This document shows positions 15,783-24,726 of a DNA stretch of 64,000 nucleotides, one piece after another. The DNA is from CAYPHJ01 sp964410485 (GTDB lineage: Bacteria > Desulfobacterota > Binatia > UBA9968). Under the pieces are notes generated by a model that was not told the DNA's origin, ran no database searches, and was given only the letters and a program-made list of their open reading frames with translations. The position numbers and the translations under genes are program-made. How positions within the stretch are numbered: position 1 is the stretch's first letter; every line of letters starts with the position of its first letter. The DNA is taken from the NCBI GenBank assembly GCA_964410485.1, contig CAYPHJ010000007.1, forward strand, positions 10,456 through 74,455. Reading direction: 5' to 3'.

Positions 15783-16910
15783 ATGCAAGACGAAGTCCTG
15801 ACGACCACGTCCGCCCGTGACGGGTATGAAGCGCCGAGACCGTGTCCCGTCAACTCGTATAATGAGTGGGATCCGCTCGAAGAAGTCATCGTGGGACGGC
15901 TCGAGAGAGCTACGATGCCGCCGTATCACATCAGTGTCATCTATGACGTACCGCGCCGGCTGGCACAATTGGTGCGTTTGGTGGGTGGGCGGCGTTACCC
16001 GCGGATACTCACCCGCCCCGCGCAACAAGAACTGGAGCAGTTTATTCATATCTTAAAAGCCGAAGGCATAGCCGTGCGTCAACCTGACGTGGTGGATTTC
16101 TCTCGGAAGTTTACCACTCCTGATTGGCGCTCCACGGGATTTTGCGTGGCATGCCCGCGCGACGGTTTTCTCGTCGTTGGCGACGAGATTATTGAAACTC
16201 CAATGGCCTGGCGTTCGCGCTACTTTGAGGCGAACGCCTATCGTTCGCTCTTCACCGAGTATTTTCTCCAAGGTGCTAAATGGACGGCAGCGCCCCGCCC
16301 CCGATTGCTCGACGAGCTTTACGACAACAACTACCGGATGCCGAAGCCGGGTGAGCCGATGCGTTATGTCATCACGGACGTCGAGATCGTTTTCGATGCC
16401 GCCGATTTTGTACGTTGCGGCCGTGACCTGTTCGTCACCCGAAGCAACGTGACGAACCCGCCTGGAATCGCATGGTTGCGCAGGCACTTGCGTGACCAGT
16501 ACCGCATCCATGAAGTCGAGAGTCGCTGCCGTAACCCCATGCATATCGATTCGAGCTTCATGCCGCTCGCACCCGGAAAGGTATTGATCAACCCGGCGTA
16601 TATCGACGCCGCTCGGCTGCCCAAAATTCTACGTGCCTGGGATGTGCTCATTGCGCCGGAACCGGATCCAACACCGGGGTGGCGCGCAGCCGTATCGATG
16701 AGCAGCGCGTGGATCAGCATGAACGTTCTTATGCTTGACGAGGAGCGGGTCATCGTCGAAAAGTCTCAGACATCCATGATCAAGGCGCTCAAGGACTGGG
16801 GCTTCCGCCCGATTCCCTGTGCGTTCACCAACTACGCGCCTTTTGGAGGTTCTTTTCACTGCGCGACGCTCGATATCCGGCGGCGTGGCTCGCTGCAGTC
16901 GTACTTTTAA
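15783..16910 (+). CDS. Glycine amidinotransferase (AGAT)-like protein
   Basis: 375 residues from the ATG after GAGGAGAACC. The family moves the amidino group of arginine to glycine or another amine through a covalent Cys-amidino intermediate. The catalytic residues are in place: Asp in FDAADFVRCGRDLFV, His in MHIDSSF and Cys360 in GGSFHCATLDIRRRG. The N-terminal WDPLEEVIVG is the family start. Animal enzymes make the creatine precursor guanidinoacetate; bacterial relatives work in toxin or secondary-metabolite routes (CyrA, AmtA). No methyltransferase for creatine is adjacent. The neighbours are a lipid-flippase-type protein (divergent) and a ferritin-like diiron protein (convergent, 53-bp gap). 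The true acceptor amine is unknown. Confidence 0.9.
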   Translation: MQDEVLTTTSARDGYEAPRPCPVNSYNEWDPLEEVIVGRLERATMPPYHISVIYDVPRRLAQLVRLVGGRRYPRILTRPAQQELEQFIHILKAEGIAVRQPDVVDFSRKFTTPDWRSTGFCVACPRDGFLVVGDEIIETPMAWRSRYFEANAYRSLFTEYFLQGAKWTAAPRPRLLDELYDNNYRMPKPGEPMRYVITDVEIVFDAADFVRCGRDLFVTRSNVTNPPGIAWLRRHLRDQYRIHEVESRCRNPMHIDSSFMPLAPGKVLINPAYIDAARLPKILRAWDVLIAPEPDPTPGWRAAVSMSSAWISMNVLMLDEERVIVEKSQTSMIKALKDWGFRPIPCAFTNYAPFGGSFHCATLDIRRRGSLQSYF

Positions 16911-16963
16911 GCTCGCCAGAAGCGGCTCATGATGGAATAGTGACTTGCCGCCGTGGCCATACT

Positions 16964-17923
16964 TCACCTTTTGTTCGAGGACTCTTGCGCTTTCGTGTTC
17001 GGACGTCGTATGAAGCGGCGCACCATACGGGCCAGGCGCGGCACGAACATGGGGCGAAGCAGCCGTTCATCGTAGCCACTCATGCGCCGGTCATTTTCCG
17101 CGAGACAAGTATCGATCAACACGGCCGTATCAAAATCACCAGCGATGGCCCTGTTCCCCGTCAGCGTAAAGTTCGTATCGTGACCGTTTCCTCCAGCGCC
17201 AACGCTGCGCGCGAAGCTCAGGCGTTCCCACACTAAAAATGCCCAGACCCGCGCGACCTTTACGAAGAAGATGGGCCGGCGCCACCAGGGTAAGTTACGG
17301 CGGTGCCAGGCCAGCCAGTTCACGAAAAACAGAATGTGCCGGCACTCTTCCTGCATCACAGGCTCAAATGTCTCAACGAGTGCTGGAGCGAAATAACCGG
17401 AGCCCTTGGCCCGCTCGAAAAGGCCGAAAGCAAAGAAGCTGTCGATACATTCGCTAAAACCGGTCACCATGAAGGCCCATTCCGGATCGCTGGGTTTAAT
17501 GTACCGCGGCTCCTCGGCCAATTGGATACCGTATGCGGCGACCATTTCGGCCAGCACCTCTTTGTGTCGACCCTCTTCAAAGCCGTCAAGCTCAACAGCT
17601 TGTTTGAGCAACGGATCCGGGAGCGTTTCCGCATAGCTAACCACTCGGAGCCTGGCATTTCCTTCCGTCCTTACAGCAATATCCCAAATCGGCAGGCTCA
17701 CCAGCCGGAGCCGTTCTTCCTCTGTCAGCTTCGGCCACTCGATGATGGCCGGCTTGTAAGGATTGAAGGTGTCCAGTAGCATGCGACAGAAAAGTGTCTT
17801 GTGCTCCTGGCTACCGATAGGAACAGGCCCTTCTATGGATCCCTGCCATATGCGCGCTGCGCGATCCGGCTCAATCCTCTCAGTAGATTCGGCACCCGGT
17901 TCTTTGCTTGCTCTAATGGCCAA
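16964..17923 (-). CDS. Ferritin-like diiron protein of unknown function
   Basis: 319 residues from a TTG start seven bases behind GGAG. The middle is a four-helix ferritin-like domain with two EExRH-type motifs: DGFEEGRHKEVLAEM (Glu117, His120) and MQEECRHILFFVNW (Glu193, His196), plus carboxylates near Glu99 (SYAET) and Glu158 (SECIDSFF). This is the ligand set for a carboxylate-bridged di-iron site. It is larger than ferritin and lacks membrane helices of the desaturases. Such proteins often oxidise or hydroxylate small amines or lipids. It lies tail to tail with the amidinotransferase, which suggests but does not prove a joint pathway. About 80 C-terminal residues are basic and have no known fold. 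Confidence 0.72.
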   Translation of the reverse strand: MAIRASKEPGAESTERIEPDRAARIWQGSIEGPVPIGSQEHKTLFCRMLLDTFNPYKPAIIEWPKLTEEERLRLVSLPIWDIAVRTEGNARLRVVSYAETLPDPLLKQAVELDGFEEGRHKEVLAEMVAAYGIQLAEEPRYIKPSDPEWAFMVTGFSECIDSFFAFGLFERAKGSGYFAPALVETFEPVMQEECRHILFFVNWLAWHRRNLPWWRRPIFFVKVARVWAFLVWERLSFARSVGAGGNGHDTNFTLTGNRAIAGDFDTAVLIDTCLAENDRRMSGYDERLLRPMFVPRLARMVRRFIRRPNTKAQESSNKR

Positions 17924-18340
17924 GTTGATTCTCCACGCCGTCTCATATCCTCAGGCTGGACCTATTCGGAGGCACATGCCTGCAATCGCTCAGGGAATAC
18001 CCATCGGTTGATTGGCATCAGCCACGCGATCATACAATCAGCTGCCACTACCAAACTTTAAGTCCAAAAAAATCCCCTTGTTGGAGATCAACAAGTCCAA
18101 GTTCAAAACTAAAGTGAAGGTAACCTCTTATAGGAGCCGCGGAGTGGATGCGGCTTGTCGGACTCCGGACGACCTTGAAAGTAATATTTTTACCAAAAAC
18201 CCTGTCAAAACGCCATAAAAAATATCTAAAAAATAAGCCCCTATACTGCCGACTTGACTTCGAACGTCGATTCGCCCAACGATACGAAAACTCGCGGTAT
18301 TTTCTTCCATCGAAGCGTCCGTTAACGTTGGGCAAGGTTT
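17924..18340. other. Intergenic, 417 bp, upstream of hpnI
   Basis: No supported gene on either strand. The stretch is AT-richer than its neighbours and includes a run of A-rich sequence near 18060-18120 and 18180-18240. It must hold the promoter of hpnI and that of the diiron protein. Confidence 0.4.
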
Positions 18341-19471
18341 ATGAGCGTATTGCTTGTTCCTATTATCGCGTTCGCCATCTGCTACTATCTGGTCGGGCTG
18401 TACTCTGTGCACATGTTCGCCCGCAGAAAACCCACTCCGGGCGTATGGACCCCGCCGGTCTCAATTTTGAAACCTGTCAAAGGGCTGGATTTCGCGGCAT
18501 TCGAAAACTTTTCAAGCTTTTTGCAGCAAGACTATCCGTCCTACCAGGTGCTTTTTGGGGTGGAGTCTGAAGACGATCCCGTAATTCCGGTGATCGAACG
18601 GCTGATCCACGCTTTTCCGGGCGGTGATATTCAATTAGTGATCACGGGGCCCGTGAACGCAATGAACCGGAAGGTTGGCCTACTGGATGCTTTGGCAGCC
18701 GAGGCCCGCCATGAATTATTGGTGATCACCGACAGCGACGTGCGCGTCTCTCCAGGCTATCTCAAGGATATTGCGGCCCCCTTTGGCGACGAGAAAACCG
18801 GAATGGTGACGTGTCTTTATAGGGCCATGGGAAAGCAAAACACTGCCGCCTGCTTGGAAGGCCTGATGATACATGTGGATTTTTTCCCAGCCGTGTTGGT
18901 GGCGGAGCGCTTGGAAGGCGTTAGCTTTGGTCTGGGCGCTACCATGGCAGTGCGGCAAAGCACGCTCACCCACATCGGTGGCTTCAAGTCGCTACGTGAC
19001 TATCTGGCGGACGACTATCTGCTCGGCCATCGTATTCACGCGGCAGGATTGCGCATCGTTCTATCCGCACACGTGGTCACCCTCATGCTCGGCGCTCCCC
19101 GCTTGAAGGACTTCCTGATGCATCAGCTACGCTGGGCGCGCACTTACAAGGCCTGCCGGCCTGCTGGTTATTTTGCTACCATCCTGACCCAGGGAGTGTT
19201 TTTTAGTTTGCTCTATCTCATTATCAGTGGTTTCTCGCCACTTGCCTGGATGATGTTCTTTCTGACCGGCTCGATCCGTTTGCTAGTGGTTTCATTGATC
19301 CTGGGGTTGTATGTGAAGGATCCAAGCTGGCTCAAAGGATTGTTCCTGCTGCCGGTTAAAGAGATTCTCAGCTTGGCAATCTGGGCGCTTGCCTTTATAG
19401 GCAATCGGGTCTCCTGGAAAGATAAATCCTTCGCTCTTGATAAAGATGGCCGGATGATGGAACCCCAATGA
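18341..19471 (+). CDS. hpnI: Hopanoid glycosyltransferase HpnI
   Basis: 376 residues, a GT2-family ceramide-glucosyltransferase-like enzyme. HpnI adds N-acetylglucosamine to bacteriohopanetetrol. One N-terminal membrane helix (3-24), a GT-A domain with VSILKPVKG, the metal-binding TDSDVRVSP (Asp131, Asp133), ADDYLLG (Asp224, Asp225) and the HQLRWART motif, then three C-terminal membrane helices (about 275-365). These features and its place next to hpnK support the call. The ATG follows AAGG at a short distance. It is convergent with hpnK with only 18 bp between the stops. Confidence 0.9.
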   Translation: MSVLLVPIIAFAICYYLVGLYSVHMFARRKPTPGVWTPPVSILKPVKGLDFAAFENFSSFLQQDYPSYQVLFGVESEDDPVIPVIERLIHAFPGGDIQLVITGPVNAMNRKVGLLDALAAEARHELLVITDSDVRVSPGYLKDIAAPFGDEKTGMVTCLYRAMGKQNTAACLEGLMIHVDFFPAVLVAERLEGVSFGLGATMAVRQSTLTHIGGFKSLRDYLADDYLLGHRIHAAGLRIVLSAHVVTLMLGAPRLKDFLMHQLRWARTYKACRPAGYFATILTQGVFFSLLYLIISGFSPLAWMMFFLTGSIRLLVVSLILGLYVKDPSWLKGLFLLPVKEILSLAIWALAFIGNRVSWKDKSFALDKDGRMMEPQ

Positions 19472-19489
19472 GTCCCCGGTCTCCCGCCT

Positions 19490-20326
19490 TCAGAGCTCGG
19501 CATAACTGATGAGCTTTCGCCCGGAGTTAGCGATTCGCGCTCGGACCCTGGTGCTCAGCAAGGCGGCAAGCTCTTCGTCACCGTCATAATACCGGGGCCA
19601 GTCTGCGGCTTCACCCAAATGAAAAGAGATTTCGTAACAGCCGTTGCCCAACCGGTCGAGCAAACCGAGTAGATAGGATTCATTCATTTGGCCGCTTTGC
19701 AAAAGCCCATAGGCGCGGTCGGGCATACCAAAGCCCGCATTCTGCAAATGCCTGCGGGCATAGGTTGACAAAAGGCGAAAGATCGTCCACTGGGTAAGCT
19801 TCAGATACCAGCGGCGTGGATCGACCCTTAAGGTCTTAAATAGCTCCTCCTGCGGCAAACGAATCTTTTTGACTCCATAACGCCCCGCCAGATCAATCAC
19901 TATATGCAAGACGTTGGGATGGACATGAATGTGAAGGTGACCGTTTACATGATCGAGGGGTATGCCTGTGGACAGAAATTTCCGCATCTGCGCCTCGAGC
20001 TCTTTTCTAATCTGGCGCGCGAACGAAGGAAAAAAGAAATAAGCCATCCCGGCGCCAACTGGATTTTTACGAAAGGCGCCCTGGGCATCCACCAGATTTG
20101 GAATCTCGGCCGGTGGAAGGGTTGCCTTTCCCTGCACCAGGACCAAATGAATGCCCACACTTAGCTTCCGATGGGCTTTGGCCAACTCCACCGCCTCCGC
20201 GAACGCGGGACCATTAACCATCAGGCTGGCACTGGTGAGAATCCCCTTTTCATGCGCGCGGACAATTGCACGATTTGTAGCCGAGGAGATCCCGAAATCG
20301 TCGCCGTTGATAATCAACCCAACCAT
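19490..20326 (-). CDS. hpnK: Hopanoid deacetylase HpnK (ChbG/YdjC family)
   Basis: 278 residues. HpnK removes the acetyl group from the GlcNAc put on by HpnI, giving glucosaminyl bacteriohopanetetrol. The conserved N-terminus MVGLIINGDDFGIS carries the Asp pair of the metal-dependent deacetylase, followed by SVGIHLVL and HVNGHLHIHVHP with the metal-binding His residues. The open frame extends 105 codons upstream, into the region of ispA on the other strand, but the family starts at MVGLIING, so 20326 is used. No good ribosome site is visible there. Adjacent to hpnI (convergent) and divergent from ispA. Confidence 0.9.
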   Translation of the reverse strand: MVGLIINGDDFGISSATNRAIVRAHEKGILTSASLMVNGPAFAEAVELAKAHRKLSVGIHLVLVQGKATLPPAEIPNLVDAQGAFRKNPVGAGMAYFFFPSFARQIRKELEAQMRKFLSTGIPLDHVNGHLHIHVHPNVLHIVIDLAGRYGVKKIRLPQEELFKTLRVDPRRWYLKLTQWTIFRLLSTYARRHLQNAGFGMPDRAYGLLQSGQMNESYLLGLLDRLGNGCYEISFHLGEAADWPRYYDGDEELAALLSTRVRARIANSGRKLISYAEL

Positions 20327-20574
20327 GGTCCCAAAAAGATGACAAACAAGGGCATACAACACAACCCTTTCGCGCTGTACGTTCCGCATACGCATTGTCC
20401 AGCCTGACAATTTGGGCAGGTCGTTGCTTTGCATGAACGGGAAAAAACCGTTAGATTCAAGGGATGTCCGGCGGCGGGACTCGACGCACGACAGCGATAA
20501 AGCACGGCTGGCCCGTCGTCGAAGAATTCCTACAAAGCCAAGACTTTTAGTAAGAAATCTGGTATCAAAGCACC

Positions 20575-21462
20575 ATGGCGCGTAAGCCTTTTGACTTGGA
20601 ACGCTATCTGCTTGAGCGGAAAACGTTGATCGATCGCGCATTAGAAAACTATCTCAAGAAAGGTTACCGGCCCACTTCTCCCCTGCACCAGGCTGTCTGC
20701 TATAGCGTACTGGACGGTGGAAAAAGGTTTCGGCCAATATTGACCCTTGCCGTCGGTGAGTTGTTCGGAGCCAAGCGGGAGGCTTTGATACCTTTTGCCA
20801 GCGCTATCGAGCTTATCCATTGTTATTCATTAGTACATGACGATCTGCCTGCCCTCGACAATGACGATCTGCGCCGGGGTAAGCTCTCTTGCCACAAACG
20901 GTTTGGCGAGGCGATAGCTCTGCTGGCTGGTGATGCTTTATTGACAGAAGCCTTCTTTATCATGTCCGATCCAAGAATGACGCGCCTTCTCGGCACCCCT
21001 TTGACATCAAAGCTGATCCGCGAGATATCTGAAGCAGCGGGCATAAGGGGGATGATCGGCGGGCAAAGCACAGAGCTGCAACTTGGTAAACGGAAAGTCA
21101 CGGCGGCGCTTTTAGAAGATCTGGATCGCTTGAAGACCGGTGCTCTCATCACCACAGCGGCCCGGGTCGGAGCGCTAATCGGCGGCGCGAGTCGGAAAGA
21201 CCTTGAGAGAGTCACACGATACGCCCAATCTTTGGGCTTGGCGTTTCAGATCACCGACGATATCCTGGACGCCCATGAAGTCACCAGCAACAATTCTAAC
21301 AACAAGGGCATTGCAAATTACCTTTCGATAGTCGGGCCCGCCGGGGCCAGTGACCGCGTCAAAGTTCTTCTGACGGGATGTCTCAAAGCAATGCAACCTT
21401 ATGGCGAGGCAGCTGAGCCGCTTCGCGCAATTGCCCAATACGTAACGGAAAGAACAAGTTAA
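20575..21462 (+). CDS. ispA: Polyprenyl diphosphate synthase, farnesyl-type (IspA)
   Basis: 295 residues, the size of bacterial short-chain prenyl transferases. It makes farnesyl diphosphate from IPP and DMAPP/GPP. The first Asp-rich motif is DDLPALDNDD (from Asp89) with the two-residue insert of the bacterial FPP synthases, after YSLVH. The second is DDILDAHE, followed by KGIANYLSIVG; the usual GKxxGxD part after it is replaced by a short Asn-rich stretch (TSNNSNNKG), an unusual detail. GGKRFRP near residue 48 binds the diphosphate. It supplies the squalene synthase downstream. Only dxs follows, after a repeat element of 113 bp. Confidence 0.92.
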   Translation: MARKPFDLERYLLERKTLIDRALENYLKKGYRPTSPLHQAVCYSVLDGGKRFRPILTLAVGELFGAKREALIPFASAIELIHCYSLVHDDLPALDNDDLRRGKLSCHKRFGEAIALLAGDALLTEAFFIMSDPRMTRLLGTPLTSKLIREISEAAGIRGMIGGQSTELQLGKRKVTAALLEDLDRLKTGALITTAARVGALIGGASRKDLERVTRYAQSLGLAFQITDDILDAHEVTSNNSNNKGIANYLSIVGPAGASDRVKVLLTGCLKAMQPYGEAAEPLRAIAQYVTERTS

Positions 21463-21477
21463 CAAAAAAATACTTTA

Positions 21478-21590
21478 ACAGGCTGCTCAAAAACACCCTA
21501 TCTGGCCGAGGGCGGCGCGTCGTCGCCGTCACTGCGTTACTGATCCCGCATCTTTGTTGTGTGAATGCCGGGCGTTTTCGAGAAACCTGT
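21478..21590. repeat. MITE-like repeat with imperfect terminal inverted repeats
   Basis: The left end ACAGGCTGCTCAAAAAC is answered by GTTTTCGAGAAACCTGT at the right end, an imperfect inverted repeat 113 bp apart. A second, better-kept element with the same ends is at 38725-38858. The body is GC-rich. It fills the gap between ispA and dxs and ends 18 bp before the dxs start, so it may also shape expression of dxs. Confidence 0.7.
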
Positions 21591-21608
21591 GAATACCGGA
21601 GCCGGAAC

Positions 21609-23507
21609 ATGGGGAACTTGTTAGACAAGGTCACTAGTCCTAAGGACCTGCGCCAACTCAGTCTCGACGAACTTGCCGCGGTCGCCCAGGAACTCCGCGA
21701 GGAAGTCATCTCGGTTATTTCAGAGGTAGGAGGGCACTTTGCATCTACCCTGGGGGCGGTGGAACTAACTCTGGCGCTGCACTATGCGTTCAACACGCCG
21801 CATGACCGCCTGGTATGGGACACTGGCCATCAAGCCTACGCACACAAAATTATCTGCGGGCGGCGTGAGGCCTTTCCAACGATTCGCCAGTTCAATGGAC
21901 TGAGTGGCTTTTTAACCCGAGACGAAAGCGAATACGATGTATTTGGCGCCGGCCACGCCGGCACTGCAATTTCGGCAGCCCTGGGCATGGTGGTCGCCAA
22001 AACTCTGCAGAAGTCTGATCACAAAGTCGTGGCCGTGATCAGTGACGGCGGGCTCAGTGCGGGGCTAACGTTTGAGGGTCTTAATCAAGCCGGCCATCTC
22101 GGGAAAGATTTGATTGTCGTGCTCAACGACAACTCGATTTTTATTGATCCCCGCGTGGGGGCCCTGTCGTCTTTTCTGAGCAAGCAGTTCACCACCGAGT
22201 TTGGTCTCAAGGTCCAGGGAAACCTGAAGTACCTGTTGCGCACATTGCCGGCTGTGGGGGAAGATCTCTACCTCGCGGCCCGCAAGCTCAAAGACTCCTT
22301 TTTGGGCCTCGTTACCCCGGGCATTGTATTCGAGGCGCTCGGTTTTCAGTACGTCGGTCCCATCGACGGCTACAACTTGCCGGAGATGGTGGAGACATTT
22401 CAAAACGTCAAAAAAATTGAGCGACCGACGCTGGTTCACGTCACTACAACGAAGGGGAAGGGCTATGCGCCTGCCGAAGCAGATCCGATACGCTATCACA
22501 GTGTAACCCCGTTCCACGTTCTCACCGGGAAGCCCAAGAAAAGTAAGGGCCCAATCCCGACCTATACAGATATCTTTGCTCGGGCATTGATTCGCCTCGC
22601 GAAGGAAAATCCCAAGGTCGTCGGCATTACAGCCGCGATGGGTAGCGGTACCGGTATCGATAAGCTTTCTCAAGAAATTCCCGGACGCGCTTACGACGTC
22701 GGTATTGCAGAACAACACGCGGTCACTTTTGCCGCGGGACTGGCCACCGAAGGGCGGATTCCGGTTGTCGCGATCTACTCCACGTTTCTCCAACGCGCGT
22801 ACGATCAAATCGTTCATGACGTCTGCCTCCAAAATCTCCATGTGGTATTCGCGCTCGATCGTGGCGGCTTGGTGGGCGCTGACGGGCCTACGCACCACGG
22901 GGTTTTCGACTTCGCCTACATGCGACACATCCCCAATATGGTCATCATGGCGCCCATGGATGAAAACGAGCTGCAGCAAATGTTGAAATCAGCGTTGGAT
23001 TACAATGGCCCGATTTGCCTGCGTTATCCGCGCGGTGAGGGATGGGGGGTGGAGCTTGACGAGGAAATCAAAAGGTTGGCGATCGGTAAAGGTAAGCAGC
23101 TCTGCGTTGGAAAGGATTTGGCTATCCTGGCCGTGGGACATACTGTCGTGCCGGCGCTCAAGGCGGCGCAGGATCTCGCAAAGTTGGGCATCGCTGCCGC
23201 CGTGATCAACGCTCGCTTCGTAAAGCCGCTCGACCGTGAGTTGATCGTCCAGACCGCGCGCCGTGTGCCGTATCTCATAACCGTCGAAGATCACGTCCTG
23301 CAGGGCGGTTTCGGTAGCGCAGTCACCGAGCTGCTCGCTGACGAGGAAATCAGCGCAGCCCGCATCAAGCGGTTGGGCGTACCGGATCGCTTCATCCCCC
23401 ACGGGACACAGGATGAGCTCAAAAATCTGTGCGGCATCGATCAACAGGCCATCTTCCAAGCAGCCGTCCAGTTGATCCAGGACGAAAAAAAGAAGCTCGC
23501 CCGCTAG
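21609..23507 (+). CDS. dxs: 1-deoxy-D-xylulose-5-phosphate synthase
   Basis: 632 residues, normal DXS length; a longer frame from 21561 starts inside the repeat element. It joins pyruvate and glyceraldehyde 3-phosphate with thiamine diphosphate, the first step of the MEP isoprenoid route. HQAYAHKI, ESEYDVFGAGHAG, the TPP-binding DGGLSAG...LNDN segment, YDVGIAEQHAVTFAAG with the catalytic Glu, and GADGPTHHG are all found. The TPP motif begins SDGG instead of the common GDGA, and GHAGT replaces GHSST, mild variations. Its place inside a hopanoid cluster fits supply of precursor for squalene. Confidence 0.93.
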   Translation: MGNLLDKVTSPKDLRQLSLDELAAVAQELREEVISVISEVGGHFASTLGAVELTLALHYAFNTPHDRLVWDTGHQAYAHKIICGRREAFPTIRQFNGLSGFLTRDESEYDVFGAGHAGTAISAALGMVVAKTLQKSDHKVVAVISDGGLSAGLTFEGLNQAGHLGKDLIVVLNDNSIFIDPRVGALSSFLSKQFTTEFGLKVQGNLKYLLRTLPAVGEDLYLAARKLKDSFLGLVTPGIVFEALGFQYVGPIDGYNLPEMVETFQNVKKIERPTLVHVTTTKGKGYAPAEADPIRYHSVTPFHVLTGKPKKSKGPIPTYTDIFARALIRLAKENPKVVGITAAMGSGTGIDKLSQEIPGRAYDVGIAEQHAVTFAAGLATEGRIPVVAIYSTFLQRAYDQIVHDVCLQNLHVVFALDRGGLVGADGPTHHGVFDFAYMRHIPNMVIMAPMDENELQQMLKSALDYNGPICLRYPRGEGWGVELDEEIKRLAIGKGKQLCVGKDLAILAVGHTVVPALKAAQDLAKLGIAAAVINARFVKPLDRELIVQTARRVPYLITVEDHVLQGGFGSAVTELLADEEISAARIKRLGVPDRFIPHGTQDELKNLCGIDQQAIFQAAVQLIQDEKKKLAR

Positions 23508-23539
23508 AGCTTCATCAGGCTTGAAAGGAGGATCGAAGC

Positions 23540-24697
23540 ATGAAAGCTTCTAAAGCCGAAAGCGCCATGCCTGAAGTCTCCTCCCCTCGCGGTTCGAATT
23601 CCGGCCATCACATTGCTCACAAAACCCACATCGACGATGATGATTTTCAGGCCGCGATGCTGCAGGGTGTCTCGCGCACCTTTGCGCTCACCATTCCTCA
23701 ACTACCGGTGGCGCTTTGCCGGGTGGTGGCCAATGCCTACCTCCTCTGCCGTATCGTCGATACCATCGAAGACGAATCGGCGCTGAGCGCGGCACAAAAA
23801 AATTACTTTTCCCATCAGTTTCTCAAGGCCTTAGGCGAGGAAAAGAATGCAGAACGCTTCGCCGCGCAGCTAGGAGCGCTACTTTCGCCGCAAACCATAC
23901 CCGCGGAACACGAGCTGATCCGCAATGCGCCCCGTGTCGTTCGGATCACGCGCGGTTTCTCCGAGCCACAACGCCAGGCACTACAGCGCTGTGTGAGCAC
24001 CATGGCCGAAGGGATGGGACAGTTCCAACTCCGCGGCAACACACAAGGCTTACAGAGCTTGGAAGAAATGAACCTCTACTGCTACTACGTAGCCGGGGTT
24101 GTGGGTCAGATGTTGACCAGCCTGTTTTGCCTGTATTCACCCGAGATCGCCAGACGGCATGACGCTCTCACGGCCTTGGCTGTTTCTTTCGGCCAGGGAC
24201 TCCAAATGACCAACATTTTAAAAGATGTATGGGAAGACTATGCGCGGGGTGCGTGTTGGTTGCCGGGTGAGATCTTCGCCGAGGAAGGATTCGAGCTCAG
24301 CGAACTCACCACGGCGCGCAATCGGAAAGGATTCGAACGCGGTATTCGGCGGCTCGTCGGCGTGGCACATGAGCATCTGCGCAATGCGCTGGCCTATACC
24401 CTGCTGATCCCGAAAAAAGAAGCGGGCATTCGCAATTTCTGTTTGTGGGCCGTTGGGATGGCGTTATTAACGCTGCGCAAGATCAATGGTCGGCTCTCGT
24501 ATACGTCGGAGAAGCAGGTACGGATTTCGCGCCTGAGCGTCAAGACAATCGTCGTAGCCAGCCGTGTCGCTGCGAAGCATGACGCGGTTTTGAAACTTTT
24601 ATTCAATCTGGCTGCATGGCGTCTGCCGCGTGGACCATCTCCCGTGCCGTGGCTGTCTCCCAGCACGGGCCAAAACAAAGTAGAAACGGGGACTTGA
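23540..24697 (+). CDS. Squalene synthase-like enzyme (squalene/phytoene synthase family)
   Basis: 385 residues starting behind AAAGGAGG. The family condenses two farnesyl diphosphates. SRTFALTIPQLP near residue 45, the first Asp-rich motif RIVDTIEDE (Asp74, Glu77, Asp78), YCYYVAGVVGQML, and the second motif NILKDVWED are clear. Its length and motifs resemble the one-step, NADPH-using squalene synthases of eukaryotes and some methanotrophs more than HpnC or HpnD, which are about 280 residues. No hpnC, hpnD or hpnE gene is in the window, consistent with one enzyme doing both half-reactions. No C-terminal membrane anchor is evident. It is followed at 29 bp by squalene-hopene cyclase. Confidence 0.85.
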   Translation: MKASKAESAMPEVSSPRGSNSGHHIAHKTHIDDDDFQAAMLQGVSRTFALTIPQLPVALCRVVANAYLLCRIVDTIEDESALSAAQKNYFSHQFLKALGEEKNAERFAAQLGALLSPQTIPAEHELIRNAPRVVRITRGFSEPQRQALQRCVSTMAEGMGQFQLRGNTQGLQSLEEMNLYCYYVAGVVGQMLTSLFCLYSPEIARRHDALTALAVSFGQGLQMTNILKDVWEDYARGACWLPGEIFAEEGFELSELTTARNRKGFERGIRRLVGVAHEHLRNALAYTLLIPKKEAGIRNFCLWAVGMALLTLRKINGRLSYTSEKQVRISRLSVKTIVVASRVAAKHDAVLKLLFNLAAWRLPRGPSPVPWLSPSTGQNKVETGT

Positions 24698-24726
24698 AAC
24701 ATGAATCACTGGAGCTTGACATTATT

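Noticed and set aside
14566..15801. Long plus-strand open frame of 411 codons
   Set aside because: It lies antisense to the clear LPG_synthase_TM membrane protein gene, is very rich in Arg, Gly, Glu and Gln, and has no domain; it is a shadow of the GC-rich opposite strand.
22065..22979. Minus-strand open frame of 304 codons
   Set aside because: Antisense shadow of dxs; composition is that of a reversed coding strand.
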